Below, piece after piece: positions 33,009 to 41,194 of a stretch of DNA of 64,000 nucleotides. Source of the stretch: Anaerozeibacter quisquiliarum (GTDB taxonomy: Bacteria > Bacillota > Clostridia > Christensenellales > Aristaeellaceae). Positions within the stretch are counted from its first letter, which is position 1. Each line of letters begins with the position of its first letter. Made by a program: the position numbers and the translations under genes. The stretch lies in NCBI GenBank assembly GCA_051162045.1, contig JBISDI010000023.1. One strand, given 5' to 3'. Below the pieces are notes generated by a model. It was not told the DNA's origin, made no database searches, and saw nothing but the letters and a program-made list of their open reading frames with translations.

Positions 33009-33944
33009 ATGAAGCGCGTCCTGTCCATCGCCCTGTGTGCTCTGCTGCTCATGGCCGTGCCGGCCTCGGCGACCGAGTTTTTGTACATGGCGACCGGCGG
33101 CACTTCGGGCACCTACTACGCGCTGGGCGGCGAGATCGCCAACCTGTTCGCCAAGAACATTGAAGGGCTCGACGTAACCGCGCAGTCCACCGGTGCCTCG
33201 GCGGAGAACATTCGGCTGATCGACCGGGGCGAGGCCGAGCTCGGCATCGTGCAGAACGACGTGGCCGATTATGCCTTCAACGGCGTGAACGCGTTCGAGG
33301 GCGAGCAGATTCAGAACTTTGACGTGGTGGCCTCGATGTACCCCGAAGTGGTGCAGTTGGTCGTCAATGCCGACGCGGGCATTAACACCTTGGCCGACCT
33401 CAAGGGCAAGAAGGTTTCGATCGGCGCGGCGGGCTCGGGCGTGTACTTTAACGCGGTGCAGTACCTCGAGGTGGCGGGCCTGACGGTTAACGACATCGAC
33501 GCGCAGCTGCTGTCCTTTGCCGAGTCGGCCGACGCCATCAAGAACCGGCAGATCGACGCGGCGTTTATTACGGCCGGCTTCCCGAACCCCGCAATCCAGG
33601 AACTGGGCGCGACCGCGAGCATCAAGCTGCTGAACCTCGACGACGAGACCATCGGCAAGCTGATCGAGAAGTACCCGTTCTACGCCAAGGTGACCATCCC
33701 GGCGGGCACCTATCCCAATCAGGCCGAGGACGCCAACATGGTGGGCATCCGCGCCATCATGATCTGCAAGAAGGACCTGAGCGAGGACCTGGTGTACAAC
33801 ATGGTCAAGACGCTCTACGAGAAGACCTCTGACATCTCCCACGCCAAGGGCGCGGAGATTACGATCGACAAGGCGCTGCTGGGCGTGTCCACGCCGGTGC
33901 ATCCGGGCGCGGCCAAGTACTACGCCGAGAAGGGCATCCAATAA
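33009..33944 (+). CDS. TAXI-family TRAP transporter substrate-binding protein
   Basis: Extracellular binding protein of 311 residues of the TRAP-associated immunogenic (TAXI) type. After a signal peptide ending PASA, the mature start FLYMATGGTSGTYYALGGEI is the family hallmark. VTAQSTGASAENIRLI and ELGIVQNDVADYA are also typical. Ligands in the family include glutamate and other carboxylates; not predictable here. There is no lipobox. The fused TRAP permease that normally follows is missing. Confidence 0.93.
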   Translation: MKRVLSIALCALLLMAVPASATEFLYMATGGTSGTYYALGGEIANLFAKNIEGLDVTAQSTGASAENIRLIDRGEAELGIVQNDVADYAFNGVNAFEGEQIQNFDVVASMYPEVVQLVVNADAGINTLADLKGKKVSIGAAGSGVYFNAVQYLEVAGLTVNDIDAQLLSFAESADAIKNRQIDAAFITAGFPNPAIQELGATASIKLLNLDDETIGKLIEKYPFYAKVTIPAGTYPNQAEDANMVGIRAIMICKKDLSEDLVYNMVKTLYEKTSDISHAKGAEITIDKALLGVSTPVHPGAAKYYAEKGIQ

Positions 33945-33947
33945 TCG

Positions 33948-34454
33948 ATGAAGCGATATCGGCGGCCGCTGATCGCAATCGCGATCGCGGCCGCGCTGAC
34001 GGCGGTGACGTGCTGGCCGATGGGCTGGCGCGTCACCGTTCGCAATCGTGCGGGTGAGTTGAAGTACGCCGCGCGCGTTAAGCGCGGGCAGCTCGTCTGG
34101 ATCGTGTTCGACCACTCGGTCAACAGAAGCCCGGTCGAGGACGGGTACGAACCGGGCGACGGCTGCGTGACACTGCGCGAAACCCGGTTCCGGCACTACG
34201 GTGCGGGCATTCCCGACCCCGAGCCCGGGCAGACGTTCGAGGCGCGGGACGGTTACTACGCGATCACCGGCTACGACGTGCGTATGCCTACGCAGTGGAC
34301 CTTCGTGGGCCGCGTGGCCGACCATCGGCTGCGCGTCGGCGAAGACGGCGAAGCGGTGCACTACAATCAGTTGGCCCGGCCCGGCGAGGCGCTCGGGCTG
34401 TCGGCCGACAGGTGGAGTTTATGGAAGGAAATCATGTCGAGGCTACGACCGTAG
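33948..34454 (+). CDS. DUF1850 protein, TRAP/TAXI-associated
   Basis: A 168-residue protein with one N-terminal membrane segment (residues 6-24) and an extracytoplasmic beta-rich domain. RVKRGQLVWIVFDHSVNRSP and ETRFRHYGAGIPDPEPGQ match the DUF1850 family, which is generally encoded between TAXI binding proteins and their TRAP permease. Its start is 3 bp after the TAXI stop, and its end overlaps the next crp gene. The function is unknown; its neighbours suggest a transport accessory role. Confidence 0.85.
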   Translation: MKRYRRPLIAIAIAAALTAVTCWPMGWRVTVRNRAGELKYAARVKRGQLVWIVFDHSVNRSPVEDGYEPGDGCVTLRETRFRHYGAGIPDPEPGQTFEARDGYYAITGYDVRMPTQWTFVGRVADHRLRVGEDGEAVHYNQLARPGEALGLSADRWSLWKEIMSRLRP

Positions 34455-35173
34455 AAGCGCTGCTGGCCGATATGCTCCCCTTTTGGGATGAGCTGCCCCC
34501 GGAGGCGCGCCAGGAGATTGCCGCCGCGGCCGTGTACTCGGCGTTCGACCGGGATGCGATCATCTTCGGCGTCCACGAAAACGACAACCTGGGCATCAAG
34601 CTGATCGTCAAGGGCAGCGTACGGGTGTACCTGATGACCGACGAGGGCGACGAGCTGACGCTGTACCGGCTGCGCGAGCGGAGAGTATGCATGATGAGCG
34701 TGCTGATTACCGCGCGCTTGAACGGCCCGCCGGTCAACGTCGAAGCGCGCGCCGGGTCGTTGATCCTGACCGTCCCCGCGCCGCTGTACCGGCGGCTCAT
34801 CGCCGAGCACAGCTGCGTGTACCGCTTCTCGGTTGAGGCCACCTCCGAGGTGTTCAGGCGCGTCGTGGAAAAAACTACCAGCGTGGCCTTCGTGCCGCTG
34901 AAAAGACGGCTGGCCGCGGCGCTGCTCGAGCGGGCTCATGTGGGGCGTTCCTCCGCACAGGAGCATGCAGTGCGGCTCAAGGTGACCCACGACGAGCTGG
35001 CCCACGACATCGGTTCTGCGCGCGAGGCGGTGTCTCGCATGCTTAAACAGCTTGTGCGCGAGGGCCTGGTGACGCTCTCGCGCGGCAGCGTGACGATCGT
35101 GAACGTCCGCGACTTGGAGCTTGCCGCCGGCGAGGCGCGCGATTACCGGCCGCCTATGCATAAGGAAGCGTGA
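34421..35173 (+). CDS. Crp/Fnr-family transcription regulator (second copy)
   Basis: A 250-residue paralogue of the regulator at 16009. The N-terminal beta barrel is followed by a winged helix whose recognition region, THDELAHDIGSAREAVSRML, keeps Arg, Glu and Arg at the positions CRP uses to contact GTGA. An N-terminal extension (MEGNHVEATTVEALL) is possible; the frame overlaps the DUF1850 end by 34 bp and GGTGGAG precedes this ATG. It is translationally linked to the TAXI-DUF1850 genes, and a GTGAC palindrome starts at its very end, upstream of the lipoprotein gene. Confidence 0.87.
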   Translation: MEGNHVEATTVEALLADMLPFWDELPPEARQEIAAAAVYSAFDRDAIIFGVHENDNLGIKLIVKGSVRVYLMTDEGDELTLYRLRERRVCMMSVLITARLNGPPVNVEARAGSLILTVPAPLYRRLIAEHSCVYRFSVEATSEVFRRVVEKTTSVAFVPLKRRLAAALLERAHVGRSSAQEHAVRLKVTHDELAHDIGSAREAVSRMLKQLVREGLVTLSRGSVTIVNVRDLELAAGEARDYRPPMHKEA

Positions 35174-35210
35174 CATTGTCACAGACTAATCCCGCGTAAT
35201 TTGCTACTAT
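35170..35210 (+). promoter_or_regulatory. Class II Crp-type promoter of the lipoprotein gene
   Basis: The perfect palindrome GTGACATTGTCAC (35170-35182), a 22-bp spacer and TACTAT (35205-35210); no -35 box is visible. The palindrome centre is about 41 bp before the expected start. Spacing and flanks (AGA after the palindrome, TTTGC before the -10) match the promoter at 19145-19185. Confidence 0.72.
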
Positions 35211-35253
35211 ACCTATCGGTAAAGTGTGACTACGAACGCGGGAGGTTGTTTTC

Positions 35254-36258
35254 ATGGGGAATCGGATCAGGAAGTTACTGGTGCTTTCGTTGGCGCTCGT
35301 TCTGGCGCTTTCGCTGACGGCGTGCGTGCGCGCGCAGGAGGTCTACCAGACGGGCTTGGGTGTGGTGACCTCGCTCAACCGGTCCGCGTCGGCGAGCGCC
35401 GACGCGGACGGCGTGGCGGAGGGCTACTCCACCGTGGCGGCGGTGCTGCTGGACGGCGAGGGGCGCATCGCGCAGTGCATACTCGACGTGGTGCAGTCGC
35501 AGCTGAAATTCTCGAATGAAGGCAAGATCACAACCGACCTCAGCGCGAAAGTCCTGAGCAAGAACGAGCTCGGCGACGCCTACGGCATGAAGGCGGCTTC
35601 CGCGATCGGCAAGGAGTGGTACGAGCAGGCGGCGGCGTTTGCGGCCTCGGTGATCGGCAAGACCGCCGACGAAGTGGCGGCCACGCCGATGGACGAGACC
35701 GGCTTGCCCACCGAGCCCGACGTGCTGGCCGGCGTTACGGTGCACGTGACCGACATGGTCGCGGCCATCGTCAAGGCCGCCGGCGGCGCGCGGGCGCTGG
35801 GCGCGGGCGCGGGTGATGAGCTCCGGCTCGCCACCACGACCGACGTCAGCGGCTCAAACGACGCGCAAGCCGAGAAGAACGGCCGCGCGCGCGCCTACAA
35901 CCACTACTTTGTGGTGACCGTGAACGGCGAGGGCAAGGTGACCAGCGCGATCATCGACGCGTTGCAGGCCGACGTGATGTTCGACGCCGCCGGCCAGATT
36001 ACGAGCGACATTCAGACTGCGGTCGCGACCAAGAACGAGCTCGGCGACGCCTATGGCATGAAGGCGGCCTCCGCGATCGGCAAGGAGTGGAACGAGCAGG
36101 CGGCCGCCTTCGCAGCCTATGCGGTCGGCAAGACGGCCGATGAAATCGCCGCCACGCCCCTGACCCAGGAAGGCACCGCCGCGCCCGATGTGGTGGCCGG
36201 TGTCACCGTGCACGTAGGTCCGTTCATCGAGGGCCTCGTGAAGGCTGCGAAAGGGTAA
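35254..36258 (+). CDS. Lipoprotein with two tandem FMN_bind-like domains
   Basis: A 334-residue exported lipoprotein: hydrophobic signal and lipobox LTAC with Cys24. It has two homologous halves (about residues 33-176 and 191-332), each with a GEGRI/GEGKV hairpin, KNELGDAYGMKAASAIGKEW, and an ending PDVLAGVTVHV or PDVVAGVTVHV. The halves resemble extracellular FMN_bind-type domains, where a D-x-x-[ST]-G-A-[TS] motif receives covalent FMN; here the position reads D-x-x-A-G-V-T, so flavinylation is doubtful. It follows the second crp gene. The function is unknown. Confidence 0.7.
   Translation: MGNRIRKLLVLSLALVLALSLTACVRAQEVYQTGLGVVTSLNRSASASADADGVAEGYSTVAAVLLDGEGRIAQCILDVVQSQLKFSNEGKITTDLSAKVLSKNELGDAYGMKAASAIGKEWYEQAAAFAASVIGKTADEVAATPMDETGLPTEPDVLAGVTVHVTDMVAAIVKAAGGARALGAGAGDELRLATTTDVSGSNDAQAEKNGRARAYNHYFVVTVNGEGKVTSAIIDALQADVMFDAAGQITSDIQTAVATKNELGDAYGMKAASAIGKEWNEQAAAFAAYAVGKTADEIAATPLTQEGTAAPDVVAGVTVHVGPFIEGLVKAAKG
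35560..36090 (+). repeat. Internal 60-bp near-identical repeat in the lipoprotein gene
   Basis: Bases 35560-35619 and 36031-36090 encode the same KNELGDAYGM block and differ at only 2 of 60 positions, both silent. This is far closer than the rest of the two halves, so it points to recent conversion or strong constraint. Confidence 0.85.
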
Positions 36259-36275
36259 CGCTACCCCCGGTAACT

Positions 36276-36317
36276 GACGGCGAAGGCGCCGCCCAAATGG
36301 GCGGCGCCTTCGCCGTC
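36276..36317 (+). terminator. Terminator after the lipoprotein gene
   Basis: A 19-bp perfect stem (GACGGCGAAGGCGCCGCCC and complement) with loop AAAT, 17 bp after the stop codon. No U-tract follows, but the stem is very stable. Confidence 0.75.
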
Positions 36318-36656
36318 GTCAGCGCATATACGCCGATCCTCAGGCGCGCCTGAGCTCGAACTGGCGGCTTGACGAATTCGTAAATTGACCCAACCGACTC
36401 CTATATCGACTTATATCGACGCCTTTCGGGCGGATTTGAGGGGCAATCCGCATGAAAGCCGGGTTAAAATATGACTTATTCCGACGGTATAATGCAAAAG
36501 TATGACGAAATTACAAAATGTGGAAGATTACGGCATCAACAGCCTTGACACCGCTTGTACATATTGTATAATGGTTACAGATTGAATACACCATATAGTG
36601 TTTGGGCCTTTGAGAACGTGACCTGCCTTTGGGGCGGAGCGAACGGAGCGTGCGGG
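36318..36656 (+). other. Intergenic leader region of the flagellar operon
   Basis: 339 bp without a gene. It contains the tandem TATATCGACTTATATCGAC near 36402-36421, an isolated TATAAT at 36488-36493 without a good -35, and the clear promoter at 36545-36572. No riboswitch or other RNA was recognised. Confidence 0.6.
36545..36572 (+). promoter_or_regulatory. Vegetative promoter of the flgB operon
   Basis: Perfect TTGACA (36545-36550) and perfect TATAAT (36567-36572) with a 16-bp spacer. The leader to the flgB ATG is about 78 bp. Confidence 0.85.
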
Positions 36657-37046
36657 ATGAGCAATTTTCTGAACCCGACCAGCATGTCGTTGCTGGAGAA
36701 GAAGATGGACGTGGTCTGGATGCGCCAGCAGGTGATCTCGGACAACATCGCCAACGCCGCGACGCCGGGTTACAAGCGCAAGACGCTGGAGTTTGAGTCG
36801 CTGCTCGAGGGCAGCTTGAACGGCGCGAGCGGGAACAGGCGCGCGATGGAGGAAGCGGTCAATGAGGTTCAGCCCCGCGTCGTCGAGCATCGGGACACGA
36901 CCGCGCGCGAGGACGGCAACAATGTCGATGAGGATTTTGAGAACGTCGAGATGGTGCGCGCGTACACCGAGTACAGCTACCTGATGACGTCTCTCAATGC
37001 CCAGGTTCGCCGTATGAAATACGTATTGACAGAGGGGCGTGGATAA
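36657..37046 (+). CDS. flgB: Flagellar rod protein FlgB
   Basis: Proximal rod component, 129 residues. The N-terminal heptad region ISDNIANAATPGYKRKTL is the axial-family signature, and the C-terminus MVRAYTEYSYLMTSLNAQV is typical. The start at MSNFLNPTS is downstream of the promoter; an earlier in-frame ATG overlaps the promoter. It is the first gene of the large flagellar operon. Confidence 0.93.
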   Translation: MSNFLNPTSMSLLEKKMDVVWMRQQVISDNIANAATPGYKRKTLEFESLLEGSLNGASGNRRAMEEAVNEVQPRVVEHRDTTAREDGNNVDEDFENVEMVRAYTEYSYLMTSLNAQVRRMKYVLTEGRG

Positions 37047-37048
37047 CG

Positions 37049-37483
37049 ATGGCATTCATGAGTTCATTGGACATCTCAGGCTCTGGCCTGACCGCGCAGA
37101 AGTTAAGGATGTCGATTGTGGCGCAGAACCTCGCCAACGCCGACACCACGCGCACCGAGGCCGGCGGACCCTACCGGAGGAAGCTCGTGGTGCTGTCCGA
37201 GCGCGAGGGGCGCAGGGACTTTGCCGGCGCGCTGAGCGCGGCGTCCGAGCAGGTAAGGGGCGTGCGCGTCGAGGAGGTGCTCGACGACGAGGACGACTTC
37301 CGCGTGGAGTACGACCCGACGCATCCGGACGCCAACGAGGAAGGTTACGTGCAACTGCCCAACGTCAACACGGTCGAGGAAATGGTGGACATCATGTCGG
37401 CGGCCCGGATGTTCGAGGCCAACGTGACCGCGTTTAACGCCATGAAGGGCATGGCGCAAAAGGCCCTGGAGATTGGGAAATAA
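37049..37483 (+). CDS. flgC: Flagellar rod protein FlgC
   Basis: Proximal rod protein, 144 residues. N-terminal ISGSGLTAQKLRMSIVAQNL followed by ANADT is the axial motif; EEGYVQLPNVNTVEEMVDIM is diagnostic of FlgC. It begins 2 bp after the flgB stop. Confidence 0.95.
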   Translation: MAFMSSLDISGSGLTAQKLRMSIVAQNLANADTTRTEAGGPYRRKLVVLSEREGRRDFAGALSAASEQVRGVRVEEVLDDEDDFRVEYDPTHPDANEEGYVQLPNVNTVEEMVDIMSAARMFEANVTAFNAMKGMAQKALEIGK

Positions 37484-37504
37484 AAAACCCACACGGAAGC
37501 GAGC

Positions 37505-37825
37505 GTGAAGCACATGCCACTGGATCCGATTCGCATCGCTCAGTTGCTCGGCGGCGCGATGAGTCCCCAACAGGTCACCCCCGCGAATCCCGCGGCCTTA
37601 AGCGGCCCCTCCTTCGGCGACACGCTGATGCAGTCGCTTTCCGACATCGCCAAGACCCAGTCGGCGGTACAAAGCGACGCGGTCGCCTTGGCCACCGGCA
37701 AGTCCGACGCACTGCACAACATCACGATCAACGCCGCCAAGGCCGACCTGGCGATTACCACCGTGGTGTCGCTGCGTAACAAGGCGCTCGAGGCGTACAA
37801 CGAGATCATGCGGATCACCCTCTAG
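37505..37825 (+). CDS. fliE: Flagellar hook-basal body complex protein FliE
   Basis: Joins the MS ring to the rod, 106 residues. The C-terminal half SFGDTLMQSLSDIAKTQ and LAITTVVSLRNKALEAYNEI is characteristic. GTG at 37505 follows GGAAG at good distance; the ATG three codons later (37514) is the alternative start. Confidence 0.92.
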   Translation: MKHMPLDPIRIAQLLGGAMSPQQVTPANPAALSGPSFGDTLMQSLSDIAKTQSAVQSDAVALATGKSDALHNITINAAKADLAITTVVSLRNKALEAYNEIMRITL

Positions 37826-37870
37826 GAGCACAACCGGCCGAGGCGCGGCGATTACGCAGATTAGAGGGAT

Positions 37871-39466
37871 ATGATGGACTTTTCTATCTCGGGCATGTTC
37901 AAGAACATCGGCGCCTACTTCGGCAGGATGAGCAAGGGGAAGCGGCTGACGCTGCTCGGCGTCGCCGGCCTCCTGATTGTGGGCTCCATCGCGCTGGCCC
38001 GCTATTTGAACGATGCCTCCTACATCATGCTGTACCGCGGGTTGTCGCCCTCTGAAGGCGCGCAGGTCGTACAGATTCTGGATGGCGCGGGCGTCGATTA
38101 CCGCTTGCAGAGCGACGGGTCGATTCTGGTGCCGAAAGAGGACGAGGCCAGGCTCAAGATGCAATTGGCGGCGAACGGCCTGCCCAACAGCACCTTGGGC
38201 TATGACTTGTTTTCGGGCCAGAGCGACCTGATGAGCACCGACTACGAAAAGAAGCAGTTCCTGATCTTCCAGCTGCAAGACCGGCTGCAGGCGGCGCTCA
38301 AGACGCTGACCGGCGTCAAGGACGCGATCGTCACGCTCAACGTGGCCGATGAAAGCGCGTACGTACTCAAGAGCGAGGTGCCCGAATCCTCGGCGTCGGT
38401 CGTGCTCCACCTGTACGGCTACGCGGACATCGGACAAAGGCAGATCAAGGGCATCGAGGCGCTGGTAACCAAGAGCGTGCCGGGCCTCAAGGCTATGAAC
38501 GTCACCATCGTGGACGGCGAGGGCAATGTGCTCAACGACCAGTCGCACGACCTCGGCGCGGGCCAGACCGACGCCCAGATCGAGGCGATCGACAAGGTCA
38601 ACAAGGCCTACGAGGACAAGATCACCCGCTTCCTTGAGCCGGTGTTCGGTGTGGACAATGTGAGCGTGTCGGTGAGCGCGCAGTTGAGCTTCGACAAGAA
38701 GACGACCGAGCAGACGACCTACACCCCGGTCGTAGGCCAGACCGGCATCATCGCGCGCCAGCAGAGCGACCGAACGAGCACCAACGGCGGGGTCGTGGTC
38801 GGCGGCGTGGCGGGCACCGAGGCCAACGTAGGGGTACCGACCTATCCCGAGCGGGAAGGCGACGAAGACAAGGACACCAGCGCCACCGAGCGCGTATCGA
38901 CCGACTTCCTGATAAACCAGGTGATCGAGAGCGCGCTCGACAACGGCGGCAAGATATTGGACATGACGGTGTCGCTGATGATTAACGGAAAGGATGTCGC
39001 GCAGGAAGTGCTGACCAAGTACCGTGACATGGTGGCCTACAGCGTGGGCATCCCGCCCGAGAAGGTGTTTGTCACCAACGCCGAATTCCTGAAAAAACCC
39101 GAGCCGCCTTCCGCGCCCGCGGTCATAGAGGAAACGCCGGTCTACGTGCTGGGCCTGCTGCCGTTGACGGTTTCGCAGCTGATCCTGTACGGCGGGATCG
39201 GGCTGTTCGGACTGATTTTGCTGCTGATCCTGCTCGCGCTGTTGCGGCGCGGGCGCAAAAAGAAAAAGCCGGAGAACGCGGAGCGGCAGGGGCTCGAAGC
39301 GATCCAGAAGGGCGTGCAGCCGTCTACCGCCAACATCCCCGATGAGATCGTGCTCAGCGAGACCCGCGAGCAGGGCCTCAAGCGCCAGGTTCGGGAGTTC
39401 ACCGCCGCCAACCCCGAGGTCGTCGCGACGCTGATTCGCGGTTGGATGAAGGAGGACGGCAAGTGA
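37871..39466 (+). CDS. fliF: Flagellar MS-ring protein FliF
   Basis: Forms the membrane MS ring, 531 residues. Two transmembrane helices frame the periplasmic ring-building domains: about residues 28-46 and 435-458. The YMLYRGLSPSEG-like segment (IMLYRGLSPSEGAQVV) and NVADESAYVL lie in the YscJ-like domains. The C-terminal tail VREFTAANPEVVATLIRGWM binds FliG. Confidence 0.97.
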   Translation: MMDFSISGMFKNIGAYFGRMSKGKRLTLLGVAGLLIVGSIALARYLNDASYIMLYRGLSPSEGAQVVQILDGAGVDYRLQSDGSILVPKEDEARLKMQLAANGLPNSTLGYDLFSGQSDLMSTDYEKKQFLIFQLQDRLQAALKTLTGVKDAIVTLNVADESAYVLKSEVPESSASVVLHLYGYADIGQRQIKGIEALVTKSVPGLKAMNVTIVDGEGNVLNDQSHDLGAGQTDAQIEAIDKVNKAYEDKITRFLEPVFGVDNVSVSVSAQLSFDKKTTEQTTYTPVVGQTGIIARQQSDRTSTNGGVVVGGVAGTEANVGVPTYPEREGDEDKDTSATERVSTDFLINQVIESALDNGGKILDMTVSLMINGKDVAQEVLTKYRDMVAYSVGIPPEKVFVTNAEFLKKPEPPSAPAVIEETPVYVLGLLPLTVSQLILYGGIGLFGLILLLILLALLRRGRKKKKPENAERQGLEAIQKGVQPSTANIPDEIVLSETREQGLKRQVREFTAANPEVVATLIRGWMKEDGK

Positions 39467-40476
39467 AGCCAAGAGGCAAAAACACGGAAATGATCCGGAA
39501 GGCCGCGACCGTGATCTTGTCACTGGGCGTCGATTACGCGTCGCAGGTGTTCAAATACCTCCGTCCCGATGAAATCGAGCAGATCACGCTGCAAATCGCG
39601 ACACTCGACAACCTGTCCTCGACCGTGGTCGAGACCACGATGGAGGAGTTCTACAACCTGTGCATCGCACAGAAGTACATCACCGAGGGCGGCTTTGAGT
39701 ATGCCAGGGCCATCCTCGAAAAGACGATGGGGCCAACCGGCGCGGCCGGCATTTTGGAGAAGATCGCGCGCTCTTTGCAGACGCGGGCGTTCAGCTTCCT
39801 CGCCGAGGCCGACGCCAAGCACCTGCTGAGCCTGATCCAGAACGAGCACCCGCAGACGATCGCGCTGATCCTGTCGTACTGCCAAGCCGACCAGGCGGCG
39901 GACATTTTGGGCGAGTTGCCCCCAAACGTGCAAATGGACGTGGTCAGCCGCATCGCCACGATGGACAGCACTTCGCCCGAAGCGGTGCGCGACGTCGAGC
40001 GCATCATCGAGAACAAGCTGTCGATCAGCGAGTCGATCGGCATCGCCGAGATCGGCGGCACCAAGTACATGGCGGGCGTGCTCAACCTGGTCGACCGCGG
40101 CACCGAGAAGTACATCATGGAGGAGCTGTTCAAGCAGGATCCGGCGCTGGCCGAGGAGATCCGCAACCGCATGTTCGTGTTCGAAGACATCACCACGCTC
40201 GATCCGATCTACATCCAGCGCTTCCTGCAGGATGTGAACAGCAACGACCTGCTCATCGCGCTTAAGGGCTGCACGCCCGAGGTCAGCGAGGTGTTCTACG
40301 CCAACATGTCGTCGCGGCTCAAGCAGATGCTTGAGGAGGAGTCGAAGTACCTGCACGGCGTGAAGCTGTCCCAGGTCGAGGAGGCGCAGCAGAAACTGGT
40401 ATCGATGGCTCGTGCGCTTGAGGAATCGGGCGACATCATCATCAGCCGCGGGCGGAAGGATGAGATCATTGTCTAG
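39463..40476 (+). CDS. fliG: Flagellar motor switch protein FliG
   Basis: Rotor switch subunit linking the MS ring to the stator, 337 residues. The GTG start overlaps the fliF stop (GTGA) and follows AAGGAGG at 7 bp, better than an ATG 21 bp upstream. The middle EHPQTIALILSYC motif binds FliM, and the C-terminal torque helix region includes MFVFEDITTLDPIYIQRFL with the usual charged residues. Confidence 0.95.
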   Translation: MKPRGKNTEMIRKAATVILSLGVDYASQVFKYLRPDEIEQITLQIATLDNLSSTVVETTMEEFYNLCIAQKYITEGGFEYARAILEKTMGPTGAAGILEKIARSLQTRAFSFLAEADAKHLLSLIQNEHPQTIALILSYCQADQAADILGELPPNVQMDVVSRIATMDSTSPEAVRDVERIIENKLSISESIGIAEIGGTKYMAGVLNLVDRGTEKYIMEELFKQDPALAEEIRNRMFVFEDITTLDPIYIQRFLQDVNSNDLLIALKGCTPEVSEVFYANMSSRLKQMLEEESKYLHGVKLSQVEEAQQKLVSMARALEESGDIIISRGRKDEIIV

Positions 40477-41194
40477 GCTGGTCAAGGGAAGCTTCATCAA
40501 CGTGGGGCAGTCGTTCGACTACCGCCCGGCGCCTGAACAGCTGCCGGTGCTGTGCGCGCAAACCGAAGACGGGGCGGAGGACGAGCGGGCGCAGCTCGAA
40601 AACCTGCGCGCCGAGCTCGACCGCGACCAGCGCGCCATGCGCGAAGGCATGCGCCGCGAGGCCGAGGCGATCCGCGCCGAGGCCGCCGAGCAGGGTTATC
40701 AGGCGGGCTACGAGCAGGGCCGCGCGCAGGCGCTCGAGGAGAATGGACGCTCGCTCGCCGAAATCAAGCGATTGGCGCAGGAGATTGAGCGCGACCGGCA
40801 GACGCTCATCGCGCGCGAGGAGCAGAACCTGATCGATCTGGCGCTTGAAATCGCCCGCAAGGTGGTGGCCGACCGGATCGAGCGCGACGACGAGGCTTTT
40901 GTGCGCATCTTCCGCCAGGCGGTCGAGGGGTTGTCCGACCAGAAGACCGTGCAGCTGACGGTGTCGCAGCAGGACATCGAGTTTGCCACCGCACACGCGC
41001 AGCGGCTGTGCGAGATGGTGCGGGACGCCGAGAAGCTGACCTTGCGCGTGATCGAGGACGTCCCGAAGGGCACCGTGATCGTGGATACCGACGACGTGCG
41101 CATCGACGCCAGCGCGCACAGGCAGCTCGAGGCGATCGAGCAGGCGATCGAAGACGCCCGGTACGCGGGCGAAACCGAGGAGGGGGAGGCTTGA
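40460..41194 (+). CDS. fliH: Flagellar assembly protein FliH
   Basis: Regulator of the export ATPase FliI, about 244 residues. The N-terminus is variable, the middle is Arg/Glu-rich coiled coil with GYQAGYEQGRAQALEENG (the G-x3-G region), and the C-terminus (LIDLALEIARKVVADRIERD) matches FliH/YscL and V/F-ATPase stator subunits. A TTG at 40469 has a better placed ribosome site and may be the real start. It overlaps fliG. Confidence 0.9.
   Translation: MRSLSRLVKGSFINVGQSFDYRPAPEQLPVLCAQTEDGAEDERAQLENLRAELDRDQRAMREGMRREAEAIRAEAAEQGYQAGYEQGRAQALEENGRSLAEIKRLAQEIERDRQTLIAREEQNLIDLALEIARKVVADRIERDDEAFVRIFRQAVEGLSDQKTVQLTVSQQDIEFATAHAQRLCEMVRDAEKLTLRVIEDVPKGTVIVDTDDVRIDASAHRQLEAIEQAIEDARYAGETEEGEA

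Noticed and set aside
36318..36656. c-di-GMP riboswitch before the flagellar operon
   Set aside because: Looked for the conserved core of this class and did not find it.
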